Below are positions 1 through 6,667 of a stretch of 38,382 nt of DNA, one piece after another. The position numbers were made by a program, and so were the translations under genes. Numbering within the stretch: position 1 is the first letter of the stretch; each line of letters starts with the position of its first letter. This stretch comes from an uncultured Pelagibacteraceae bacterium (GTDB taxonomy: Bacteria > Pseudomonadota > Alphaproteobacteria > Pelagibacterales > Pelagibacteraceae), in NCBI GenBank assembly GCA_902630915.1, contig CACOWD010000006.1, positions 1-38,382 of the forward strand, read 5' to 3'. The notes beneath the pieces are model-generated. The model worked only from the letters and a program-made list of their open reading frames with translations. It did not search any database and was not told where the DNA came from.

Positions 1-236
1 ACTGTAATTTGTATTGTGGAAATGATACCGGTTTTATGCATATTAGTGCTGCTCTTAATTTAAAAACTGTAGCTTTATTTATGGATAGTCCAGTTCTTGC
101 TTATGGGAAATATTCAAAAAATATTAATGCAATAATTCCAGAGGGAGAAACTGAGGAAACAACAACTCACGATACAAAAGGTACAGTCTCTTTTAATAAA
201 GTTTATAATAAATGTATTGAGCTTTTATCTAACTAA
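1..236 (+). CDS. Glycosyltransferase family 9 (heptosyltransferase-like), 3' end only
   Basis: This is the C-terminal end of a gene that begins before the window; the open frame runs from base 3 without an upstream stop. The visible residues include GNDTGFMHISAAL followed by a VALF strand and a nearby SPVLAYGKYS stretch. In ADP-heptose:LPS heptosyltransferases (GT9) this region binds the nucleotide sugar (the usual form is G.DTG..HLAAAL). The family adds heptose or related sugars to the LPS core on the cytoplasmic side of the inner membrane. The acceptor and exact sugar cannot be told from about 78 residues. The stop codon overlaps the 3' end of the convergent J-domain gene by 8 bases. The family call is fairly secure; the specific role is inference. 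Confidence 0.75.
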   Translation, partial: CNLYCGNDTGFMHISAALNLKTVALFMDSPVLAYGKYSKNINAIIPEGETEETTTHDTKGTVSFNKVYNKCIELLSN

Positions 237-744
237 AATCAGTTTTTATTATTTTTTCTTTAGCTTCATTAACTAACTGACTCAATCTTGAACTATCCAC
301 AGTACGGTTCATGTCAGGATGGATTTTTTTTTGTAATTGATTGGCAGCTTTCAACACTTCTTCTTTGCTTGCTCCTTTTTTAAGACCCAATAATTTATAA
401 GCCTCTTCTGATGTTAGATTTGATGACCCTGGAGTTTGGCCAAACTGCCCTTGAGAAAATCTTCCTGCATTATTTTTCATGAACTGTATCAACCGAAAAA
501 GGTTATAAAATTGAAGCAAAGAAAATCCACCTTTAATCTTAAGTCCTGAGAGCAAGATCAGCCACATTGGTAGACTAAAAATAAATTTACCGCCGATTGT
601 AAATAGAACAGCTAGTATCAGAGATATGTAAACTGCGATTTTTTTTATAGTAGTTGCTATTTTCTTTGAACTAGTTCTCGCAAACCAATTTAAAAATAAA
701 TAAACGATGACAAAGATGATAATTCCTATTAAAAACAAATTCAT
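229..744 (-). CDS. Membrane-anchored J-domain (DnaJ-like) protein
   Basis: A 171-residue protein with a hydrophobic N-terminal segment (about residues 1-20), a second hydrophobic stretch (about 35-68) and a C-terminal J-like domain (about 113-168). The domain contains EEAYKLLGL, then KKIHPDMN with the HPD tripeptide that stimulates Hsp70 ATPase, then LVNEAKEKII. J proteins recruit DnaK-type chaperones; membrane anchoring would place that activity at the inner face of the membrane. An N-terminal anchor with a C-terminal J domain ending in NEAK resembles Pam18/TIM14 of mitochondria more than DnaJ, since no glycine-rich or zinc-finger region follows. It starts 13 bases from the divergent oligopeptidase gene. 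Domain call is good; client and partner are unknown. Confidence 0.8.
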   Translation of the reverse strand: MNLFLIGIIIFVIVYLFLNWFARTSSKKIATTIKKIAVYISLILAVLFTIGGKFIFSLPMWLILLSGLKIKGGFSLLQFYNLFRLIQFMKNNAGRFSQGQFGQTPGSSNLTSEEAYKLLGLKKGASKEEVLKAANQLQKKIHPDMNRTVDSSRLSQLVNEAKEKIIKTDFS

Positions 745-749
745 ATAAT
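744..749 (+). promoter_or_regulatory. Probable -10 box giving a leaderless oligopeptidase mRNA
   Basis: An exact TATAAT hexamer ends 8 bases before the ATG at 758. With the usual 5-8 base spacing to the transcription start, the mRNA would begin at or within a base or two of the start codon. No Shine-Dalgarno sequence lies in between. No convincing -35 element is seen, so the call rests on the exact -10 match and on two parallel cases in this window. Confidence 0.5.
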
Positions 750-757
750 TTCTCAGT

Positions 758-2842
758 ATGAATATACCAAAACTTAAAAAAATAAAGAGTACGAAAAATT
801 ATCACGGAATTCCACTAGAAGATGATTATTCATGGGTTGATCAGCCAAATATCCTTGAAGTTTTAAAGGATCCAAAAAAGTTAAATACTCAAGTCAAGGA
901 TTACATAGAAGCTAACAACAAAATAACTGAAGACTATTTCACAGACGTTAAAGAATTACAGAAAAATTTATTTAACGAAATCAAAGGAAAAATTAAATTA
1001 GACGACACTGGATTAAAATATAAAGATAAAAAATATTATTATTGGTCAAAAACAGAAGCTAAGGGTAATTACGGTAAAAGAATGAGGCAACTGATTGATG
1101 GCTCTAAATCTGAGGAAGTTTATTTTGATGGTGATTTGGAAAAGAAGAAGTCTGGTTCAGAGTATTTTGGAGTCGGCACTGTAAGCACTTCTTATTGTGA
1201 TAATTTTATTGCTTACTCTCTCGATTTAAAAGGATCAGAATATTATACAATTTATTTGAGGGATCTCAGAACTGGAAAAAATGAAAAAGATGTAATTGAA
1301 AATACAAGTGGCAGTGTGACTTGGGCCTTGGATAATAAAAGTTTCTTTTATTCAAAATTAGATCAATATCATAGACCAAGACAGATATTTAAACATGTTA
1401 TTGGAACCTCGACCGATCAAGATCAGCTTATATTTGAGGAAAAGGACCCAACTTTTACTGTGGGAATCGGTATTACTTCTGATGAAAAATATTTCATTAT
1501 TGGAACTTCCGACCACATCACAACTGAAGAATATTTTTTTCCCACAGATGCTAAAGAAATTAAACCCACTCTTTTTCAAAAGAGAAAAAATGATGTTCGT
1601 TATTCAATAGACTCTTGGCAAGGTTATTTTTATGTTCACACTAATGAAGAAGCTAGGGACTATAAGGTGCTTAGATGTAAGACTAATCAGATAGATAAAT
1701 TAGAAGTTTTTATCCCCGCTAAAAAAGAAACTGTTATTGGTGGGTTTGAATTTTTAGACGATTATATCCTTAGATCAGAAAAATCTGATGCTATCCCAAA
1801 ACTTTTTGTAAGAAATATTAAGACTAACAAAGAAGAAGAAATTAAAATTTCAGATGAGGTAATTGGTGTTCCAGGTGTTTCATTAATGCAAAGAGATACA
1901 AATACTACAATGATAAGAGTTGGATGGGAAAGTATGGCAACTCCAGGAAGAGTTTACGAGTATGATATCGTCACTAAAGAAAAAAAATTAGTCAAAGAAA
2001 CAGAAATTCCATCTGGACATGATCCTAGTAAATATGTGGTTGAAAGAATTAAAGCTCGGTCACATGATGGTCGTATGGTTCCAATTAGTTTAGTAAGATT
2101 AAAAGACTCAAAGCAAGACGGAAATTCAAAAGTTCTTCTTTATGCTTATGGAGCTTACAAACATAGCATCTCTCCGTCTTTCAGTGCTTCTAGGTTTTGT
2201 TTAATCGACAGGGGTATTACTTTTGCAATAGCTCACATTCGAGGCGGAGGAGACTTGGGAGACATTTGGCATACGGAAGGTAAAAAGAAATTAAAGAAAA
2301 ATACTTTTTTAGATTATGTAGCATGTGCAAACCATTTAATAGAACAAAGATATACTCATAAAGGTGGAATTTGTTTTTATGGAGGTTCAGCGGGAGGACT
2401 CACGGGTTCAGGTGTAGCTAACATTGCTCCAGAATTATTTTTTTCTATGTTACTTTTAGTACCTTTTGTAGATGTAATGACTACGATGCTAAATGAAAAA
2501 TTACCTTTAACTCCAGGTGAATGGGAGATGTGGGGAAATCCAATTAAAAGTAAAGAGTACTTTGAATATATTCTGTCTTACTCTCCTTATAATAATCTTG
2601 AGAAAAAAGATTATCCGCCGATGCTTATAACTACATCTTTGTTTGATAATCGAGTCCTTTATTCTGAACCAGTTAAATATATTGCAAAGTTAAGAGATTT
2701 AAAAACTGATAATAATAATCAATTATTAAAATGTAAAATGGAAGCAGCAGGTCACGGTGGAATGTCTGGACGCGACAATGCGATCAAAGAGTTAGCTGAA
2801 GAATATTCTTTTATTTTAAAATCTGCAAAAATTTTAAAATAG
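758..2842 (+). CDS. ptrB: Oligopeptidase B (prolyl oligopeptidase family S9A)
   Basis: A 694-residue serine peptidase of the usual oligopeptidase B length. The N-terminal three fifths match the beta-propeller that restricts access to short peptides; the C-terminal alpha/beta-hydrolase domain begins near residue 430. The catalytic triad can be placed: Ser544 in YGGSAGG, Asp630 in LFDNRV and His666 in AGHGG. An HIRGGGDLG segment precedes the nucleophile, as in the family. Oligopeptidase B cleaves short peptides after Arg or Lys, usually in the cytoplasm; there is no signal peptide here. The ATG has no ribosome binding site and sits just after a TATAAT box, so the message is probably leaderless. 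The distinction from prolyl oligopeptidase proper rests on overall resemblance. Confidence 0.9.
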   Translation: MNIPKLKKIKSTKNYHGIPLEDDYSWVDQPNILEVLKDPKKLNTQVKDYIEANNKITEDYFTDVKELQKNLFNEIKGKIKLDDTGLKYKDKKYYYWSKTEAKGNYGKRMRQLIDGSKSEEVYFDGDLEKKKSGSEYFGVGTVSTSYCDNFIAYSLDLKGSEYYTIYLRDLRTGKNEKDVIENTSGSVTWALDNKSFFYSKLDQYHRPRQIFKHVIGTSTDQDQLIFEEKDPTFTVGIGITSDEKYFIIGTSDHITTEEYFFPTDAKEIKPTLFQKRKNDVRYSIDSWQGYFYVHTNEEARDYKVLRCKTNQIDKLEVFIPAKKETVIGGFEFLDDYILRSEKSDAIPKLFVRNIKTNKEEEIKISDEVIGVPGVSLMQRDTNTTMIRVGWESMATPGRVYEYDIVTKEKKLVKETEIPSGHDPSKYVVERIKARSHDGRMVPISLVRLKDSKQDGNSKVLLYAYGAYKHSISPSFSASRFCLIDRGITFAIAHIRGGGDLGDIWHTEGKKKLKKNTFLDYVACANHLIEQRYTHKGGICFYGGSAGGLTGSGVANIAPELFFSMLLLVPFVDVMTTMLNEKLPLTPGEWEMWGNPIKSKEYFEYILSYSPYNNLEKKDYPPMLITTSLFDNRVLYSEPVKYIAKLRDLKTDNNNQLLKCKMEAAGHGGMSGRDNAIKELAEEYSFILKSAKILK

Positions 2843-2846
2843 CAAT

Positions 2847-2874
2847 CTTGAAAAAATAAAAATAATTCCCATAT
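2847..2874 (+). promoter_or_regulatory. Sigma32 (RpoH)-type heat-shock promoter for the small heat-shock gene
   Basis: The -35 element CTTGAAA (2847-2853) and the -10 element CCCATAT (2868-2874) are separated by 14 bases. This closely matches the known RpoH consensus of CTTGAAA, about 13-15 bases, then CCCCAT-T. Transcription would start near 2881, exactly where the first leader hairpin begins. The agreement of both boxes, the spacing and the downstream heat-shock gene make this a strong call without experiment. Confidence 0.8.
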
Positions 2875-2880
2875 CTATAC

Positions 2881-2934
2881 TGTCGGTTGCCGAATGGGAC
2901 TGACATTAACCTTGCTAACAAAGGAGGATATATG
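2881..2934 (+). promoter_or_regulatory. ROSE-like RNA thermometer in the 5' leader of the small heat-shock gene
   Basis: The roughly 50-base leader folds into two hairpins. The first pairs 2881-2887 (TGTCGGT) with 2899-2905 (ACTGACA), with an inner CC/GG step. The second pairs 2910-2916 (CCTTGCT) with 2922-2927 (AGGAGG) around an AACAA loop, leaving G2914 bulged. Pairing of a TTGCT strand with the Shine-Dalgarno AGGA through a bulged G is the hallmark of ROSE thermometers, which melt on heating and free the ribosome binding site of small heat-shock genes in rhizobia and gammaproteobacteria. The leader is shorter than classical ROSE elements, with two hairpins rather than three or four. The structure was derived by eye. 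Confidence 0.7.
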
Positions 2935-3372
2935 ACAAGTAAGGATCTATCGATCTTTAATTCACTTAGACCTTTTAGCATTGGATTCGATGACATGTTT
3001 GATCAGTTCGAGTCTATGTTAGGGAATGGTAGTGTAGTGCAAAGCAATTACCCGCCATACAACATCCGTAAAGCAGGCAAAGATCTCTACAATATCGAGA
3101 TAGCTGTCGCCGGCTTTAATAAGAATGATGTTGAAGTTGAATATGAAGATAATCTTTTAACTGTTAAAACAAAAGACGTTAAAAGAACTGAGGAAAAAGA
3201 AGGTGATGAAGTTATTCATCGAGGAATATCGCAAAGATCTTTTGCTAGATCATTCACAATTGCAGATGATGTAAAAGTGAATGGTGCCGAGCTAAAAGAT
3301 GGTTTGCTAACTATTTCTTGTGAAAAAATTATCCCTGAAATGAAGAAAAAAAGACTTATTGCAATTAAATAA
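2932..3372 (+). CDS. ibpA: Small heat-shock protein, Hsp20/IbpA type
   Basis: A 146-residue alpha-crystallin-domain holdase chaperone. The domain spans about residues 45-135 and carries the conserved AELKDGLLTI strand (the A-x-x-x-x-G-L-L signature); the C-terminal tail ends RLIAIK, with the I-x-I motif used for oligomer assembly. Such proteins bind unfolding proteins without ATP and hand them to DnaK/ClpB. I chose the ATG at 2932, preceded by a strong AAGGAGG, over an in-frame TTG at 2887, because the latter lies within the leader hairpins. Upstream lie a sigma32-type promoter and a ROSE-like thermometer, so both transcription and translation should rise on heating. A strong hairpin follows the stop. 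Confidence 0.92.
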   Translation: MTSKDLSIFNSLRPFSIGFDDMFDQFESMLGNGSVVQSNYPPYNIRKAGKDLYNIEIAVAGFNKNDVEVEYEDNLLTVKTKDVKRTEEKEGDEVIHRGISQRSFARSFTIADDVKVNGAELKDGLLTISCEKIIPEMKKKRLIAIK

Positions 3373-3379
3373 GTTTACC

Positions 3380-3408
3380 TTACTTGCGGAGTTTAGCTCC
3401 GCAGGTAA
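3380..3408. terminator. Bidirectional terminator-like hairpin between ibpA and the lipoprotein gene
   Basis: Bases 3380-3391 pair with 3397-3408 around a 5-base TTTAG loop, with one G-T pair; the core is GCGGAG/CTCCGC. It is GC-rich against an AT-rich background and lies exactly between two convergent stop codons. No long T run follows on either strand, so it is a weaker intrinsic terminator than the stem suggests. Confidence 0.65.
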
Positions 3409-3714
3409 TTAAAAACAGTTTTTACTACTAAAACCAACTACAATATTCCTTGGACTCACCTCAAATTTACGTTCACACTTAATCTTGTATTTTTCAGTAA
3501 TGTAGACGTAATTCCTATTTCTAGTCTTTAAAAACTCAACTTTATCAGGCTGGCCATAAAAACTTTTAAGATCTTCTTCAGATTTATTTAGCCATTTACT
3601 CAATTCTTTTTCCTCTTTAGCTGTAGTATCATCAATTTTTTTTGAAACTGTCTGACACCCCACCAATGAAACAACTAATAATGTGTATAAAATTAAAAAA
3701 AATAATTTTTTCAT
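3409..3714 (-). CDS. Small predicted lipoprotein, function unknown
   Basis: A 101-residue protein with a clear lipoprotein signal: a lysine-containing start, a hydrophobic core to about residue 18, and the lipobox LVGC with the acylated Cys at residue 20. The mature part is short and charged, with a KSFYGQPDKVEFL segment and a tail ending NIVVGFSSKNCF. The YGQPD element recalls the G-x-P turn in BamE/SmpA-like outer membrane lipoproteins, but the rest is too short and divergent to assign. Export and lipid anchoring are seen in the sequence; the function is not. It converges on ibpA across a hairpin. Its promoter would lie in the 3715-3849 gap shared with the divergent azgA. Confidence 0.65.
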   Translation of the reverse strand: MKKLFFLILYTLLVVSLVGCQTVSKKIDDTTAKEEKELSKWLNKSEEDLKSFYGQPDKVEFLKTRNRNYVYITEKYKIKCERKFEVSPRNIVVGFSSKNCF

Positions 3715-3759
3715 ATTAATCCTTATTTTATAACGAAAAGTTATAAACAGATATATTTA

Positions 3760-3845
3760 CTATTAGTTGAATCTAAGCAGCCATGTCCGATTTAGTCAAG
3801 ATTTTACTAAGTAGATAGAGTAATAAACTCTTAACGGAGGTTTAA
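3760..3845 (+). promoter_or_regulatory. Structured leader of the purine permease gene, possible purine-responsive RNA
   Basis: The gap before azgA can fold into consecutive hairpins. GTTGAATC (about 3767-3774) pairs with GATTTAGT (about 3790-3797) around a loop containing TAAGCAGCC, and AGAGT/ACTCT forms a small stem around AATAA immediately before the ribosome binding site CGGAGG. Two stems next to the binding site of a purine transporter suggest translational control by a purine-sensing RNA. It does not match the classical guanine/adenine riboswitch core as I know it; the xanthine-sensing NMT1 class is a possibility I cannot verify. Folds were made by eye. Confidence 0.3.
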
Positions 3846-3849
3846 TTTT

Positions 3850-5157
3850 ATGATGCATAAATATTTTGAGTATAGAAAAAATAAAACTAATTTTAGAACT
3901 GAAGTCATCGCTGGAGTCACAACCTGGATGACCTTAAGTTACATTTTTTTCTTAAATCCGTTTATCATGTCAGGCGAGTTTAAAGGTACAGAGGCAGGTT
4001 TCTTCGACTACGGAGCAACTTTCACTGCTACAGTTTGGGCGACTTCGATTGCATGTTTTATAATGGCGTTTTTAGGAAAGGTTTGGCCTATAGGTTTGTC
4101 TGTAGGTCTTGGTATAAATGCATATTTAGTTTACGGAGTTGTTAAAGGTTTGGGTTATACTCCTGAAGAAGCGTTAGGAGCAGTTTTTGTTGCGGGTGTA
4201 ATTTTTTTAGGAATTTCTTTGACACCTTTACGTGCTTGGTTGGTAAACTCGGTTCCTAAAAGTTTAAAGTTAGGAATAGGTTGTGGCGTCGGATTATTTT
4301 TAGGAATAATTGCGTTGGAAATTATGAAAATAGTAGTTGACCATCCCGTAACCCTAGTGACTTTAGGCAATCTTAAAGATCCCTTAGTATTACTTGGTTG
4401 TGGTGCTTTTATTTCAATGGTTGTTCTAGAAAAATACAACATTAAAGGAAATATTATTATCGCTCTTTTAGTTTTCAGTACGATTTCTTGGATAACAGGA
4501 TTAGGAAAGTTTAATGGTATTGCGAGTATGCCGCCTTCAATGGATTATTTTTTAGCTTTTGATCTTGGAGCAGCATTATCAGCAGGTATGATTTCTATAG
4601 TTTTTACACTATTATTCATAGACTTCTTTGATACGATGGGAACTTTGACTGCTGTTGCAGCGGTAACTGGAAAGATTGAAAAAAACGGTAAAATAAAAAA
4701 TATCGATAGAGCAATGTTGGCAGACAGTGGTGGTACTGTAATTGGAAGTTGTCTTGGTGTTTCAACAATTACGAGTTTCATTGAGTCAGGGTCGGGAGTT
4801 AAAGCGGGTGGTCGTACTGGTATGGTAAGTTTAGTCGTAGGAGTTTTGTCATTAGCTTGCCTGTTTATTTCACCATTAGCGACCTCATTACCAGCTGAGA
4901 TAGATGGGGCTGCACTATTATTTGTTTCTATTTTGTTTGTAAAAAATATTGTTCATATCGAATGGAACGATATAACAGAGTCTGCACCAGCTGTTTTAGC
5001 GATGGTGACGATGCCTCTCACGTACAGCATCGCAAACGGGATAGCTATAGGATTTATTTCACTAGCTTTGATTAAAATTTTTACTGGACAATTTAATAAA
5101 ACTTCACCAGCAGTGTGGGTTATTGCAGCTCTTTCTGTAATAAATTTTGCAGTGTAA
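3850..5157 (+). CDS. azgA: AzgA-type purine permease (NCS2 / xanthine-uracil permease family)
   Basis: A 435-residue inner-membrane protein with about 12-14 hydrophobic segments. Its N-terminus (FRTEVIAGVTTWMTLSYI) and the later LFIDFFDTMGTL segment, with acidic residues in the substrate site, are typical of the AzgA/GhxP branch of NCS2 transporters. Members import guanine, hypoxanthine or adenine by proton symport. The ATG at 3850 follows CGGAGG at a good distance; a second ATG at 3853 is an equal alternative. The convergent neighbour encodes a phosphoribosyltransferase, which fits uptake and salvage of purine bases. The leader may be regulatory. A GC-rich hairpin follows the stop. Exact substrate is inference. 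Confidence 0.88.
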   Translation: MMHKYFEYRKNKTNFRTEVIAGVTTWMTLSYIFFLNPFIMSGEFKGTEAGFFDYGATFTATVWATSIACFIMAFLGKVWPIGLSVGLGINAYLVYGVVKGLGYTPEEALGAVFVAGVIFLGISLTPLRAWLVNSVPKSLKLGIGCGVGLFLGIIALEIMKIVVDHPVTLVTLGNLKDPLVLLGCGAFISMVVLEKYNIKGNIIIALLVFSTISWITGLGKFNGIASMPPSMDYFLAFDLGAALSAGMISIVFTLLFIDFFDTMGTLTAVAAVTGKIEKNGKIKNIDRAMLADSGGTVIGSCLGVSTITSFIESGSGVKAGGRTGMVSLVVGVLSLACLFISPLATSLPAEIDGAALLFVSILFVKNIVHIEWNDITESAPAVLAMVTMPLTYSIANGIAIGFISLALIKIFTGQFNKTSPAVWVIAALSVINFAV

Positions 5158-5175
5158 TTTTAACTGTTTTATAAT

Positions 5176-5203
5176 TTAAGGGCCGGTTTACGCTGGCCCT
5201 TAA
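5176..5203. terminator. Bidirectional terminator hairpin between azgA and the phosphoribosyltransferase gene
   Basis: TTAAGGGCC (5176-5184) pairs with GGCCCTTAA (5195-5203), extended inward by GGT/GCT with wobble pairs around TTAC. The A/T flanks give T-rich 3' ends on both strands, suiting the convergent genes it separates. It overlaps the last codon and stop of the minus-strand gene. Confidence 0.75.
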
Positions 5204-5726
5204 TTCTTCTGATGTTTCTTAATTAAATCCTGAACGCTTATTTCTTCATAATGCTCGAATGGTTGAACAATCCACGGGTTACTATCTAATCTCTGGGCGC
5301 AAAAATCAGGTTCAAAAGTTGAGTCTTTTTTCTTCCAAAGCACAGCAGTTTTAATTTCTTTTATATTGCCTTTGAGGGGTGGATATTTTTTAACCAATCA
5401 ATACTTTTATTTAGCGTTACCCCGGTATCAGATAAGTCATCACATAAAAGAATGTTACCTTTCATATCTTGAACAGTAGAGCTCATTTCTCTTGAAAAAA
5501 CCAAATCCCCTTGTTGATCCTCTGTGCCCTCTCCAGAGTATGATTCTACGGCTAGATAAGCACATTTTAATTTAAAAACTCGGCTTAAGACATCAGTGAT
5601 TGGAAGACCACCTCTTGCAATACCAATAAGCAGGTTAGGTTTAAAGCCACTATCATGAATTTGTATTGCTAATTTTTCAACGATTAGATTATACTCTTTC
5701 CAATCAATAATAAGTTTATCTGCCAT
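5200..5726 (-). CDS. Purine phosphoribosyltransferase (Gpt-like), reading frame interrupted by a -1 shift
   Basis: Two overlapping minus-strand frames together make one phosphoribosyltransferase of about 175 residues. The first (5726-5361) holds the N-terminal half, including IARGGL and the PRPP-binding loop ILLCDDLSDTGVT; it then runs into a stop after a short unrelated tail. The second (5397-5200) continues the family fold with KYPPLKGN, TAVLWKK and the C-terminal NPWIVQPFE, comparable to WIEQPWD in E. coli Gpt. The join is at an A6 run on the coding strand, where a -1 step inside A AAA AAT restores the frame. The enzyme would convert xanthine, guanine or hypoxanthine plus PRPP to nucleotides, matching the facing purine permease. 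Whether this is programmed frameshifting, transcript slippage, a pseudogene or a sequencing error is open. Confidence 0.75.
5385..5391 (-). other. Slippery heptamer A AAA AAT at the frame break
   Basis: On the coding (minus) strand the codons read TTA AAA AAT, so the heptamer has the X XXY YYZ layout in the original frame. A -1 step makes the next codon TAT and yields KYPPLKGN, the correct continuation of the family. A run of six A also permits RNA polymerase slippage. I did not identify a clear downstream pseudoknot. Confidence 0.5.
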
Positions 5727-5759
5727 GTAGAAAGCTAAATTATTTTAAAGGAGTTGTAA

Positions 5760-6047
5760 ATGAAAGGATATGTAGTTTGTGTTTATAAAAATATAAGTAA
5801 TGAGGAAAAGCTTAAAGAATATGCTGTGAAAGCTAGAGCAGCAGTTGAAAAATATAGGGGAAAATTTTTAATTAGAGGTGGTAGATCTACGTCAAATGAG
5901 GGTGATAAATCTCCAAGAACAGTTGTAATTGAGTTTCCATCCTATGATGAAGCCAATAACTTTTACAATTCAAAAGAATATCAAGATGCACATTCTATTC
6001 TTGAAGGCTACGCAGAACGTCAACATCAAACGATTGAAGGTGCTTAA
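5760..6047 (+). CDS. DUF1330 family protein
   Basis: A 95-residue soluble protein of the dimeric alpha/beta-barrel type. Visible features match DUF1330: an N-terminal GYVVCVYKNI strand, a KFLIRGGRS segment, RTVVIEFPSYDEANNFYNS, and EYQDA followed by a C-terminal arm. Proteins of this family resemble EthD/ABM-type small barrels; no reaction has been generally established and I do not assign one. AAAGGAG stands 7 bases before the ATG. The gene is divergent from the phosphoribosyltransferase (33-base gap) and overlaps the 3' end of the convergent glycosylase gene by 4 bases. Complete and of normal length. Confidence 0.82.
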   Translation: MKGYVVCVYKNISNEEKLKEYAVKARAAVEKYRGKFLIRGGRSTSNEGDKSPRTVVIEFPSYDEANNFYNSKEYQDAHSILEGYAERQHQTIEGA

Positions 6048-6667
6048 TATTGGATTGGTTCATCGTCAATACTGCGCCAGAGATACCACGTAGCAACTGA
6101 ACAATAAGGTGTAAATTTTTTATAAAGTTTATTTAAAAAACTTTTTGGAGGAAAGTATTTTTTCTTATAATTATTTGATATTGCTCTTAATAAGCCAATA
6201 TCTTGTAAGGGCCAAATATTAGAACGATTGTAAGTGAATAATAAAATCATTTCTGCACTCCATCTGCCTATTTGTCTCAAAGATGATAAGTATTGAATGG
6301 CTTCCTCGTCATTCATGTTTTTGATTAATTTTGGATCAAATTCTTTTTTTACAAATTTAATCGACAATTCTTTTATTCCCAAAGCTTTTTGTCTACTTAA
6401 GCCACAAGATTTGAGCTGTGATATTGATAATTTTGATACTTTCAAAGGATTAATTTTTTTAATTTTTTTTTCAAACTTATTAAATACTGAATTAGCAGCT
6501 GATACGCTTATTTGTTGACCAATTATGCTTTTGCATAAAGAGTAAAAAATATCTTTTCTAGTGGTCAAGAATTTATCATTGTACCTTAAAATAAGTCTTT
6601 TTAAAACTTTGTCTTTTTTAGACAAAGTCTTAATAGCTTTTAACCAATAACTTGGATATTTGCTCAC
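6044..6667 (-). CDS. DNA-3-methyladenine glycosylase II-like (AlkA family, HhH-GPD)
   Basis: A 207-residue base-excision repair enzyme that removes alkylated bases from DNA. The helix-hairpin-helix is LRQIGRWSAEMILLF (about residues 130-144), and the catalytic aspartate is Asp156 in WPLQDIGLL. SIIGQQIS near residue 48 is another family hallmark. It lacks the N-terminal extra domain of E. coli AlkA (282 residues), as in the shorter bacterial and yeast MAG1 forms. Its ATG overlaps the stop of the upstream exporter gene by 4 bases (ATGA), so the two are translationally coupled. Substrate range is not readable from sequence. Confidence 0.88.
   Translation of the reverse strand: MSKYPSYWLKAIKTLSKKDKVLKRLILRYNDKFLTTRKDIFYSLCKSIIGQQISVSAANSVFNKFEKKIKKINPLKVSKLSISQLKSCGLSRQKALGIKELSIKFVKKEFDPKLIKNMNDEEAIQYLSSLRQIGRWSAEMILLFTYNRSNIWPLQDIGLLRAISNNYKKKYFPPKSFLNKLYKKFTPYCSVATWYLWRSIDDEPIQY

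Noticed and set aside
2887..2931. In-frame TTG start that would lengthen the small heat-shock protein by 15 residues
   Set aside because: It lies within the leader hairpins and has no ribosome binding site; ATG at 2932 has AAGGAGG and gives the family length.
4155..4781. Minus-strand open frames within azgA
   Set aside because: They mirror the permease codons, have no start signals and no family resemblance.
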